Source of the DNA: Nocardioidaceae bacterium
GTDB taxonomy: Bacteria; Actinomycetota; Actinomycetes; Propionibacteriales; Nocardioidaceae
DNA: 37,249 nucleotides
Assembly: GCA_013811715.1 (NCBI GenBank)
Contig: JACCUS010000179.1
Coordinates: 1-37,249 of the forward strand
Direction: 5' to 3'
Shown here one piece after another: positions 13,688 through 21,218 of the stretch (the stretch's first letter is position 1; each line of letters starts with the position of its first letter). A program made the translations under genes and the position numbers. The notes beneath the pieces are model-generated. The model was not told where the DNA came from, did not search any database, and worked only from the letters and a program-made list of their open reading frames with translations.

Positions 13688-15055
13688 GTGGCTGACCTCG
13701 ACGCGATCTTCAAGGCGTACGACGTCCGGGGTCTGGTCCCGTCCCAGCTCGACGAGGAGACCTCCCGCACGATCGGGGCGGCCTTCGTCGCCGAGGTCCT
13801 CCCCGACGACCCCGACTCCGCAGTCGTCGTCGGCCATGACATGCGGCCTTCCTCTCCGGGTCTCGCCGCCGCGTTCGCTGAGGGTGTCCGCGACACCGGC
13901 GCAGACGTGGTGCTGATCGGGCTCGCATCCACCGATGAGGTGTACTTCGCCTCCGGAAGCCTGGGGCTCCCAGGCGCCATGTTCACCGCATCGCACAACC
14001 CCGCCGGCTACAACGGCATCAAGTTGTGCAGGGCCGGAGCGGTCGCGCTGTCCGACGCGACCGGCCTGGACGCGGTTCGTCGGCGTACGGCCGAACACGA
14101 TGTCGTGCTGGTGCCGCCGTCTCGACGCGGCCGTCTGGAGCAGCGCGAGATGACGAAGTCGTACGCCGAGCACCTGCACCGGCTCGTGCCCGTGGCCGGT
14201 CGGCGGCTCACCGTCGTGGTGGACGCCGCCAACGGGATGGCGGGGCACACCGCCCCGCACGTGTTCGCCGGCCTCGACGTGGACATCGTCCCGCTCTACT
14301 TCGAGCTCGACGGCACGTTCCCGAACCACGAGCCCAACCCGCTCGACCCGGAGACGCTCCATGACCTGCAGGCCATGGTCGTCGAGACGGGCGCCGACCT
14401 GGGCCTGGCCTTCGATGGCGACGCCGACCGGTGTTTCGCGGTCGACGAGCGCGGCAGCCTCGTCTCGCCGTCCGCGCTGACGGCGCTCATCGCCGTACGG
14501 GCGCTTGCCGACGACCCGGGGGCCCGCATCATCCACAACCTGATCATGAGCCGGGCCGTTCCAGAGATCATCGAACGGCACGGCGGGGTGCCTGTGCGGA
14601 CCAAGGTGGGCCACTCCCTGATCAAGGAGACGATGGCCGAGACCAACGCGGTCTTCGGCGGGGAGCACTCGGGCCACTACTACTTTCGCGACTTCTGGTA
14701 CGCCGACTCCGGCATGCTGGCGGCGCTGCACCTGCTGGCGGCGGTCGCCGAGACCGGCCAGTCGGTGTCGCACCTCGTCGGCGACCTCGACCCGTACGCC
14801 TCCTCCGGTGAGATCAACCGGGCCGTCGACGATGCCGACGCGGTGCTGCGTGCGGTGTCCGCAGCGTTCGATGGCCGAGACGACGTCCACATCGACCGCC
14901 TCGACGGGCTGAGCGTCATAAGCAAGGATTGGTGGTTCAATGTCCGGGCGTCCAACACCGAGCCGCTGCTGCGGCTCAACGTAGAAGCCGAGACTGAAGA
15001 CACGATGATCGACACCGTGGATGCGGTGCTGTCGTTGATGAGGAGACAACTGTGA
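13688..15055 (+). CDS. manB: Phosphomannomutase (phosphohexomutase superfamily)
   Basis: Converts mannose-6-phosphate to mannose-1-phosphate, the substrate of ManC, and may also act on glucose phosphates. The 455-residue protein shows all four active-site loops: catalytic phosphoserine loop TASHNPAGYNG with Ser102, metal loop DGDADR near 243, sugar-specificity loop GGEHSGHYYFRD near 325 and the phosphate-binding loop RASNTEPLLRLN near 420. Start GTG 13688 (VADLDAIFKAYDVRG) has GAGGA 8 nt upstream; a longer frame from 13658 adds ten unlikely residues. It is the head of an operon: the Trm112-like gene overlaps its stop by 4 nt. The match is to ManB/PmmA (Rv3257c). Confidence 0.96.
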   Translation: MADLDAIFKAYDVRGLVPSQLDEETSRTIGAAFVAEVLPDDPDSAVVVGHDMRPSSPGLAAAFAEGVRDTGADVVLIGLASTDEVYFASGSLGLPGAMFTASHNPAGYNGIKLCRAGAVALSDATGLDAVRRRTAEHDVVLVPPSRRGRLEQREMTKSYAEHLHRLVPVAGRRLTVVVDAANGMAGHTAPHVFAGLDVDIVPLYFELDGTFPNHEPNPLDPETLHDLQAMVVETGADLGLAFDGDADRCFAVDERGSLVSPSALTALIAVRALADDPGARIIHNLIMSRAVPEIIERHGGVPVRTKVGHSLIKETMAETNAVFGGEHSGHYYFRDFWYADSGMLAALHLLAAVAETGQSVSHLVGDLDPYASSGEINRAVDDADAVLRAVSAAFDGRDDVHIDRLDGLSVISKDWWFNVRASNTEPLLRLNVEAETEDTMIDTVDAVLSLMRRQL

Positions 15056-15297
15056 GGCTGGATCCGGTCCTGCTGGAGATCTTGGTGTGCCCCGACTGTA
15101 AGAGCTCACTGACCGTCGACCACGACCACGACGAGCTCATCTGCAACGGGTGCGGACTCATCTACCCGGTCCGCGACGACATTCCGGTGATGTTGGTCGA
15201 GGAGGCCCGGCGAGGCGACGACGACCCAGCCACATCGCACCCCCCGGCCACACCGCACCCCCCGGCGACGTCCGCGGACTCTGATCCGGCTGGCTGA
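15052..15297 (+). CDS. Trm112-family small zinc-ribbon protein
   Basis: An 81-residue protein with LLEILVCPDCKSSL (Cys13 and Cys16) and LICNGCGLIYPVRDDIPVMLVEEA (Cys32, Cys35), the pattern of bacterial Trm112/YcaR-like proteins. Eukaryotic Trm112 activates methyltransferases; in bacteria the partner is usually unknown. After residue 52 there is a Pro/Ala/Thr-rich tail built from near-repeats of HPPAT. The GTG start overlaps the manB stop (GTGA) and the SIS gene starts 4 nt after its stop, so it belongs to the manB operon. Confidence 0.9.
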   Translation: MRLDPVLLEILVCPDCKSSLTVDHDHDELICNGCGLIYPVRDDIPVMLVEEARRGDDDPATSHPPATPHPPATSADSDPAG

Positions 15298-15300
15298 ACA

Positions 15301-16338
15301 GTGGCCGACGTATTCGATGACGCCCGGCTCGACGACCGGGACGTGCTCGAGGCGGCAGACGCACCGCTGCGGCGGCTGGCCGAGTCCGGAGCGCGGGTCC
15401 GGCTGGAGGCCGGGGGCGCGGCCGACTCCGTCGCCGGGTTGGAGCGGGACGCCATGCCTCGCGCGATCGTCGCGGCGGGGGCCGATGCTCGGCTGCTTCG
15501 GGCAGTGCTCGAACCGTGGTGCCCCGTTCCGTTCGTCGCCTGGCCAGGTCCCAGCCTGCCCGGCTGGGCCGGGGCCCTCGATCTGGTCATCGTGTTGGCG
15601 CCGGCCGGTGGTGACGCCCACACCGCCTCGGCGGTGCGCGAAGCAGTTCGCCGCGGCTGCTCGCTCATCACCGCATGCCCGCCGCACTCGGTGCTCGCCG
15701 AGCATGCGCAGGGCCGGCACAGCAGCGTCCTTCCGACTCAGACCGACGACACGCTGGCAGTGGCGGTGGTCATGCTGCAGGCGCTCCATCGGATCGGCGT
15801 CGGACCGGAGGTCGGCGACGACGACGTCGCGCGAGTTCTCGACGAGGTGGCCATGGCGTGCTCTCCGCGTGCCGACATAGCGTCCAACCCGGCGAAGGAC
15901 CTGGCCCTGATGCTGGCCGACTCGCTGCCGCTCGTCTGGGGAGGGTCGGTGCTGGCGGCCCGTGCCGCCCGGCGGGTCGCCGAGGCGCTGCGGCGTACGA
16001 CGGGGCGGCCCGCGCTGGCTGCGGACGCCGGACTCCTGCTGCCGGTGCTCGAAGCCACCCGGGCTCGGGACCTGTTCGCCGACCCCTTCGAGGCAGACGG
16101 CACCGCGCCGTCCCGTGCCTGCCTGCTCATCCTCGACGACGGCACCGAGGAGGCCACCATTCGCGAGGAGCGGGGGCGGCTGACAACGACGGCCGTCGCC
16201 CACGACGTAAGATCACACACCATCGATGCCACCGAGGGCGCCGAGGTGGCGCGGTACGCGGCACTGCTGACGACGGGCGCCTACGCCGCGACGTACCTCG
16301 GCATCGGTCTGGCCCGCGACGATGGAGAGAGCCGTTGA
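15301..16338 (+). CDS. SIS-domain protein, phosphoglucose/phosphomannose isomerase-like
   Basis: A 345-residue protein in the position of Rv3256c, between the Trm112-like gene and the place where manA often lies. The N-terminal SIS half shows the Rossmann-like strands IVAAGADARLLRAVL, DLVIVLAPAGGDAHTASAVREAVRRGCSLITACPP (near 95-125). The C-terminal half resembles bifunctional PGI/PMI enzymes: NPAKDLALMLADSLPLVWG near 198-216 and a final helix YAALLTTGAYAATYLGIGL. It may isomerise fructose-6-phosphate to mannose-6-phosphate or only bind sugar phosphate. The catalytic Glu/His of true PGI/PMI could not be placed with confidence. GTG start; the next gene overlaps its stop. Confidence 0.85.
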   Translation: MADVFDDARLDDRDVLEAADAPLRRLAESGARVRLEAGGAADSVAGLERDAMPRAIVAAGADARLLRAVLEPWCPVPFVAWPGPSLPGWAGALDLVIVLAPAGGDAHTASAVREAVRRGCSLITACPPHSVLAEHAQGRHSSVLPTQTDDTLAVAVVMLQALHRIGVGPEVGDDDVARVLDEVAMACSPRADIASNPAKDLALMLADSLPLVWGGSVLAARAARRVAEALRRTTGRPALAADAGLLLPVLEATRARDLFADPFEADGTAPSRACLLILDDGTEEATIREERGRLTTTAVAHDVRSHTIDATEGAEVARYAALLTTGAYAATYLGIGLARDDGESR

Positions 16339-17273
16339 GCACAGAAGGCTCCACGAAGGCGGTCATCGCCGCCTTGCTCGCCAACACCGGCATCGCGGTC
16401 ACGAAGTTCCTCGCCTGGATCCTGACCGGCGCGTCTTCGCTGCTGGCCGAGGCGATCCACTCCGTCGCGGACGCGGGCAACCAGGGGCTGTTGCTGATCG
16501 GCTCCAAGCGGGCCAGTCGGGAGCCGACTGAGCAGCACCCGTTCGGATTCGGCCGCGAGCGCTACATCTACGCGTTCATCGTGTCGATCGTGCTGTTCAG
16601 CGTCGGCGGCCTGTTCGCCTTGTACGAGGCCTACCACAAGTACCAGGAGCTGGCCGACGACCACGGTGGTGAGAGCCTGCTGACCAGCCAGTGGAAGTGG
16701 GTCCCGATCGTGGTGTTGTTGGCCGCGATCGTGATGGAGTCGTTCTCGTTCCGAACCGCCATCGTCGAGTCGAACAAGACGCGAGGCGATGCCAGCTGGA
16801 AGGAGTTCATCCGCAGGGCGAAGGCGCCCGAGTTGCCAGTGGTGCTGCTGGAGGATCTGGCCGCCCTGCTCGGCCTCGTGTTCGCCCTCGTCGGCGTGGG
16901 CGTGAGCCTGATCACCGGCGACCTGCTCTGGGACGTCCTCGGCACTACCGCGATCGGCCTGTTGCTGGTCGTGGTGGCCATCACCCTCGCGATCGAGACC
17001 AAGAGCCTGCTGCTCGGCGAGTCGGCCGCCCCCGAGGCACGAGCCCTCATCGAGCAGGGCATCCTCGGCGACGACACGGTGGAGCGGATCATCCACATGC
17101 GCACGCTGCACGTCGGGCCGGAGGAGATCCTCGTCGCCGCGAAGATCGCCGTCGCCCCCACCGAGAGCGCCCAGGTGCTGTCCGACACGATCAACTCTGC
17201 CGAGGAACGTGTCCGGGCGGCTGTGCCGGCAGCGATGCACATCTACATCGAGCCGGACATCTACCGGCCCTGA
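16335..17273 (+). CDS. Cation diffusion facilitator (CDF) family transporter
   Basis: A 312-residue CDF-type divalent-metal/proton antiporter. TM segments occur at about residues 8-30 (AVIAALLANTGIAVTKFLAW), 34-55, 78-98 (YAFIVSIVLFSVGGLFALY), 118-138, 172-195 and 205-225. The first metal-site helix reads SSLLAEAIHSVADAGNQ (HxxxD present) and the later one VVLLEDLAALLGL (ED in place of HxxxD), a sub-group variation that alters metal preference. The C-terminal domain (VERIIHMRTLHVGPEEILVAAKIAV) is the usual cytosolic ferredoxin-like dimer. The start is TTG 16335, overlapping the SIS stop (TTGA) with GGAGAG 5 nt upstream; no earlier start fits. It is the last gene of the manB operon. Confidence 0.9.
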   Translation: MSTEGSTKAVIAALLANTGIAVTKFLAWILTGASSLLAEAIHSVADAGNQGLLLIGSKRASREPTEQHPFGFGRERYIYAFIVSIVLFSVGGLFALYEAYHKYQELADDHGGESLLTSQWKWVPIVVLLAAIVMESFSFRTAIVESNKTRGDASWKEFIRRAKAPELPVVLLEDLAALLGLVFALVGVGVSLITGDLLWDVLGTTAIGLLLVVVAITLAIETKSLLLGESAAPEARALIEQGILGDDTVERIIHMRTLHVGPEEILVAAKIAVAPTESAQVLSDTINSAEERVRAAVPAAMHIYIEPDIYRP

Positions 17274-17298
17274 CGATCTGGGTCTCCGCCGCGGCAAT

Positions 17299-17304
17299 TA
17301 GGCT
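17299..17304 (+). promoter_or_regulatory. -10-like hexamer for leaderless ahcY transcript
   Basis: TAGGCT is followed by GGCGGCT and the ATG at 17312. The 7-nt spacing predicts a leaderless message, and no ribosome site precedes the ATG. Confidence 0.5.
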
Positions 17305-17311
17305 GGCGGCT

Positions 17312-18742
17312 ATGGACTTCAAAGTTGCCGACCTGTCGCTGGCGGACTTCGGCCGTGCCGAGATCACCCTCGCCGAACACGAGATGCCCGGCCTGATGGC
17401 CATGCGCGAGCGGTACGGCGACAGCCGGCCGCTGACGGGCGCCCGGATCGCCGGGTCGCTGCACATGACTGTCCAGACGGCCGTCCTGATCGAGACGCTC
17501 ACAGCGCTCGGGGCCGACGTCCGCTGGGCCAGCTGCAACATCTTCTCCACCCAAGACCACGCGGCCGCCGCTGCCGTCGTCGGCAAGGACGGTACGCCGG
17601 AAGACCCGCGAGGCGTCCCCGTCTTCGCCTGGAAGGGCGAGACCCTTGCCGAGTACTGGTGGTGCACCGAACAGATCCTCACCTGGCCCGACGACGAATC
17701 TCCCAGTCTCATCCTCGATGACGGCGGGGACGCGACATTGCTTGTCCACCTCGGCGTCGAGTACGAGAAGGAGGGGGCCGTTCCGGCACCCGACTCGACA
17801 GACAACGCCGAGCTGCGTGAGGTTCTCGAGGTCCTGTCCCGCACGGTGCGCGACGCACCCACCAAGTGGACGACGGTGGCGAACGGCGTTGTGGGAGTGA
17901 CGGAGGAGACCACCACCGGCGTACACCGACTCTACGAGCGCCAGCGCGAAGGAACACTTCTGTTCCCCGCCATCAACGTCAACGACTCGGTGACCAAGTC
18001 GAAGTTCGACAACCGCTACGGCTGTCGGCACTCCCTCCTCGACGGCATCAACCGGGCCACCGACGTGCTGATCGGCGGCAAGGTGGCCGTGATCTGCGGG
18101 TACGGCGACGTCGGCAAGGGATGTGCGGAGTCGCTGCGCGGGCAAGGGGCGCGGGTGGTCATCACCGAGATCGACCCGATCTGCGCGCTGCAGGCCGCGA
18201 TGGACGGCTACCAGGTGGCCACCCTCGACGAGGTCATCGGCCAGGCCGACATCGTGATCACCGCGACGGGCTGTTTCAACGTCGTCACCGCCGAGCAGAT
18301 GGGCAGGCTCAAGCACCAGGCGATCGTCGGCAACATCGGACACTTCGACAACGAGATCGACATGGCCGGCCTCGCGGCGACTCCGGGCATCGAGCGCACG
18401 ACCGTCAAGCCGCAGGTCGACGTCTGGAGGTTCCCCGACGGGCATACGCTGATCGTGTTGAGCGAGGGGCGGCTGCTCAACCTCGGCAACGCCACCGGTC
18501 ACCCGTCGTTCGTGATGTCGAACTCCTTCACCAATCAGGTACTGGCCCAGATCGAGCTGTTCACCATGGCCGAGGCCTATCCGTTGGGTGTGTACACGCT
18601 GCCAAAGCGGCTCGACGAGGAGGTCGCCCGACTGCACCTGGACGCGCTGGGCGTCTCTTTGACAACGCTCACTGACGAGCAGGCGGCGTACCTTGGCGTC
18701 GCGGCCGAAGGTCCGTACAAGTCCGAGCACTACCGCTACTGA
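17312..18742 (+). CDS. ahcY: Adenosylhomocysteinase
   Basis: Reversibly hydrolyses S-adenosylhomocysteine to homocysteine and adenosine, relieving methyltransferase inhibition. The 476-residue protein matches the actinobacterial SahH length, including the insert of about 40 residues typical of bacterial and plant enzymes. Visible motifs are AGSLHMTVQTAVLIETL near 50, NIFSTQDHAAAA near 82, the active-site stretch VNDSVTKSKFDN near 223-234 with its catalytic Lys and Asp, the NAD loop GYGDVGKG near 263 and the C-terminal KSEHYRY. It sits directly before mtrA as in mycobacteria, though tmk (Rv3247c) is absent here. Predicted leaderless. Confidence 0.98.
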   Translation: MDFKVADLSLADFGRAEITLAEHEMPGLMAMRERYGDSRPLTGARIAGSLHMTVQTAVLIETLTALGADVRWASCNIFSTQDHAAAAAVVGKDGTPEDPRGVPVFAWKGETLAEYWWCTEQILTWPDDESPSLILDDGGDATLLVHLGVEYEKEGAVPAPDSTDNAELREVLEVLSRTVRDAPTKWTTVANGVVGVTEETTTGVHRLYERQREGTLLFPAINVNDSVTKSKFDNRYGCRHSLLDGINRATDVLIGGKVAVICGYGDVGKGCAESLRGQGARVVITEIDPICALQAAMDGYQVATLDEVIGQADIVITATGCFNVVTAEQMGRLKHQAIVGNIGHFDNEIDMAGLAATPGIERTTVKPQVDVWRFPDGHTLIVLSEGRLLNLGNATGHPSFVMSNSFTNQVLAQIELFTMAEAYPLGVYTLPKRLDEEVARLHLDALGVSLTTLTDEQAAYLGVAAEGPYKSEHYRY

Positions 18743-18799
18743 CGCCGGTTTGCCGCTTGCCTTGCCGCGCTGCGACATCGCGACGACGTACCCTTTGCC

Positions 18800-18805
18800 T
18801 ACAGT
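18800..18805 (+). promoter_or_regulatory. Possible -10 element for mtrA
   Basis: TACAGT fits TANNNT and would start transcription near 18812, giving a leader of about 20 nt with GAGGG before the mtrA ATG. No convincing -35 is present. Confidence 0.3.
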
Positions 18806-18832
18806 TTGTTGCAGGCACCGAGTTGAGGGCAG

Positions 18833-19543
18833 ATGGTGGAACCAGTCCGAACGCATCGCGGCAAGATCCTCGTCGTCGACGACGACTCGTCGCTGGCAGA
18901 GATGTTGACGATCGTGCTGCGAAACGAGGGTTTCGAGCCACGGGTCTGTCCCACCGGCGACAAGGCGATGGCGGCCGTCCGAGAGTTCAAGCCCGATCTG
19001 GTGCTGCTGGACTTGATGCTTCCCGGCAAGGACGGGGTCGACGTGTGCCGCGAGATCCGTGCGGAGTCGGGCCTCCCCATCATCATGCTGACCGCCAAGA
19101 GCGACACCATCGACGTGGTCGTCGGTCTGGAGTCGGGAGCAGACGACTATGTCATCAAGCCCTTCAAGCCCAAGGAGCTGCTGGCCCGGCTGCGAGCCCG
19201 GTTGCGGACGTACGAGGAGTCGGCGCCGGAAGCGTTGGCGATCGGGGATCTCGTCATCGACGTCGCCGGCCACACCGTTCAGCGCGATGGTGAGAAGTTG
19301 TCGCTGACGCCGCTGGAGTTCGACCTGCTCGTGTGTCTGGCCCGTAAGCCGTGGCAGGTGTACACACGCGAGATCCTGCTCGAACAGGTGTGGGGCTATC
19401 AGCACGCCGCCGACACCCGCCTGGTCAACGTGCATGTCCAGCGTCTGCGGTCCAAGGTCGAGATCGACCCGGAGAACCCGCAGATCGTGATGACGGTGCG
19501 GGGAGTCGGGTACAAAGCCGGCGAGGCCGCGGGTAGTCGGTAG
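18833..19543 (+). CDS. mtrA: Two-component response regulator MtrA (OmpR family)
   Basis: DNA-binding regulator of the MtrAB system, which controls wall hydrolases, replication initiation and division genes in actinobacteria. 236 residues: receiver domain 10-125 with acidic pocket VVDDDSS (15-20), phospho-acceptor Asp60 in LLDLMLPGKDG, Thr in MLTAKSD and Lys in VIKPFKPKE (near 109). A winged-helix effector domain follows at 135-232 (LTPLEFDLLVCLARKPWQVYTREILLEQVWGYQHAADTRLVNVHVQRLRSKVE). The ATG at 18833 has GAGGG close upstream. It is followed by mtrB after 7 nt and lpqB after that. Confidence 0.97.
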   Translation: MVEPVRTHRGKILVVDDDSSLAEMLTIVLRNEGFEPRVCPTGDKAMAAVREFKPDLVLLDLMLPGKDGVDVCREIRAESGLPIIMLTAKSDTIDVVVGLESGADDYVIKPFKPKELLARLRARLRTYEESAPEALAIGDLVIDVAGHTVQRDGEKLSLTPLEFDLLVCLARKPWQVYTREILLEQVWGYQHAADTRLVNVHVQRLRSKVEIDPENPQIVMTVRGVGYKAGEAAGSR

Positions 19544-19550
19544 GTGGCCG

Positions 19551-21218
19551 GTGCTGATCGGGCTGCTCAGGTTCCTTACCGCACCGCTGCGCAAGCTCGT
19601 CTACCTGTGGCGCCGGTCGATCCAGGCGCGGGTCGTGATCGGCACGCTGACCTTGTCGGCAGTGCTGGCTGTGCTGGCCGGATGGGTCCTGCTGCGGCAG
19701 GTCACCGATGGGCTGCTGGACAGCAAGCAGCAGTCGGCGCTGACCCAGGCGGCCGCCGGTGTCGACACCGCGCAGTCGCGGCTCAACGCCTCCCCTGAGG
19801 TCGGCGACTTCTCCGACGTCGGCTCCACGCTGAATCAGCTCATCGAGGTGCTGGCGCCGCGCGACGAAGTCCGCGACGACTACCTGGTGGTCGTCATCGG
19901 CCCCTTCGACCCGTTCTCCGACAACCCTGTCACGGGAGGAAGCCGCGCCTCGAACGACGAGCTCGACCCAGCCTCGATCCCGGCGAACCTGATGGAGCGG
20001 GTGCAGGGCTCGTCCCGGAGCTGGTTCGCCTACTCCGAGGTGCGGTTCCAGGAGTCGTCGGTCGCGTCGCTTCCCGGGCTCGTGGTGGGCTCCCAGATCA
20101 GGGTGCCCACGACCGGGGAGGCCTACGCCTTGTTCTACGTGTTCTCCCTCGAAGAGCAGCAGCAGACGCTGTTCGTCGTCCGGAACGCGTTGATCACGAC
20201 AGGGGCGTTGCTGGTCGTCTTGTTGGGGACGATCGCCTGGCTGGTGACGCGGCAAGTGGTGACCCCGGTGCGGCTGGCGCGACGCATCGCCGAGCGGCTG
20301 GCCGCCGGTCGGCTGGAAGAGCGGATGCATGTTCGCGGCGCGGACGACATCGCGCGCCTGGGGGTGTCGTTCAACCAGATGGCCAGCGGTCTGCAGAACC
20401 AGATCCGTCAGCTGGAGGAGCTGTCCCGGGTGCAGCGCAGGTTCGTCGCCGACGTCAGCCATGAGCTGCGCACACCGTTGACGACGGTACGGATGGCCGC
20501 CGATGTGCTGCACGATGCCCGGCCTCGGTTCGACCCCGCGACAGCCCGGTCGGCGGAGCTGCTGCAAAACGAGCTGGACCGGTTCGAGGCCTTGTTGACC
20601 GACCTGCTGGAGATCAGCCGCTTCGACGCCGGCGCGGCGGTCCTGGAGCTCAGCGACGTGGATGTGCGCGACGTCGTACGAAGTGTCGTCGAAGGGGCTG
20701 CCCCGCTCGCCGAACGCCGCGGGTCGTCGGTGGTGGTCGAGGTGGCGCCGCGTCCCTGTATCGCCGAGGTCGACGTTCGTCGGCTGGAACGGATCGTGCG
20801 CAACCTCGTGGTCAACGCCATCGAGTACGGCGAGGGGAACCCGATCGAGGTTCGGGTGGCCACCGGGGACGGGACGGTCGCCTTGACGGTGCGCGACCAT
20901 GGGGTCGGGCTGCAGCCGGGTGAGGAGACGATGGTTTTCAACCGTTTCTGGCGTGCCGATCCCGCACGCGCACGTACCCGTGGCGGCACCGGGCTGGGAC
21001 TCTCGATCGCCGTCGAGGACACCACCCTGCATGGCGGTCGGTTGGACGCGTGGGGACAGGTAGGGCGCGGTGCACAGTTCCGTCTCACGCTGCCCGGGCG
21101 GGCCGGTGACCCACTAGGCACATCACCGCTGCCGCGGGTCCCGGTCGAGCATGCACCGATCGGCGTGGGAGCGCCCTACGCCAGCTACCCGCACGGCAGC
21201 CGTGGCGGTGTCCGATGA
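19551..21218 (+). CDS. mtrB: Sensor histidine kinase MtrB
   Basis: Membrane kinase partner of MtrA, 555 residues. TM1 is at about residues 24-47 (RVVIGTLTLSAVLAVLAGWVLL); an extracytoplasmic domain follows to about 205; TM2 is near 208-232 (ALITTGALLVVLLGTIAWLV). A HAMP domain with RIAERLAAGRLEERM and LGVSFNQMASGL precedes the dimerisation helix FVADVSHELRTPLTTVRMAADVL with His304. The ATPase has N-box NLVVNAIEYGEG, G1 VRDHGVGL, F-box FNRFWRADPAR and G2 GGTGLGLSIA. The last 40 residues form a Pro-rich cytosolic tail. GTG start 7 nt after mtrA; the lpqB start overlaps its stop (ATGA). Confidence 0.97.
   Translation: MLIGLLRFLTAPLRKLVYLWRRSIQARVVIGTLTLSAVLAVLAGWVLLRQVTDGLLDSKQQSALTQAAAGVDTAQSRLNASPEVGDFSDVGSTLNQLIEVLAPRDEVRDDYLVVVIGPFDPFSDNPVTGGSRASNDELDPASIPANLMERVQGSSRSWFAYSEVRFQESSVASLPGLVVGSQIRVPTTGEAYALFYVFSLEEQQQTLFVVRNALITTGALLVVLLGTIAWLVTRQVVTPVRLARRIAERLAAGRLEERMHVRGADDIARLGVSFNQMASGLQNQIRQLEELSRVQRRFVADVSHELRTPLTTVRMAADVLHDARPRFDPATARSAELLQNELDRFEALLTDLLEISRFDAGAAVLELSDVDVRDVVRSVVEGAAPLAERRGSSVVVEVAPRPCIAEVDVRRLERIVRNLVVNAIEYGEGNPIEVRVATGDGTVALTVRDHGVGLQPGEETMVFNRFWRADPARARTRGGTGLGLSIAVEDTTLHGGRLDAWGQVGRGAQFRLTLPGRAGDPLGTSPLPRVPVEHAPIGVGAPYASYPHGSRGGVR

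Noticed and set aside
13466..15109. 547-codon minus-strand frame opposite manB
   Set aside because: Shadow of manB, whose four active-site loops are intact on the plus strand.
15675..16334. N-terminal extension of the CDF transporter frame to 15675
   Set aside because: The extension is the out-of-frame shadow of the SIS gene; the TTG at 16335 with GGAGAG 5 nt upstream and the TTGA overlap mark the real start.
17261..19594. 777-codon minus-strand frame opposite ahcY and mtrA
   Set aside because: It spans two well-identified genes on the other strand, has no domain and has antisense-type composition.
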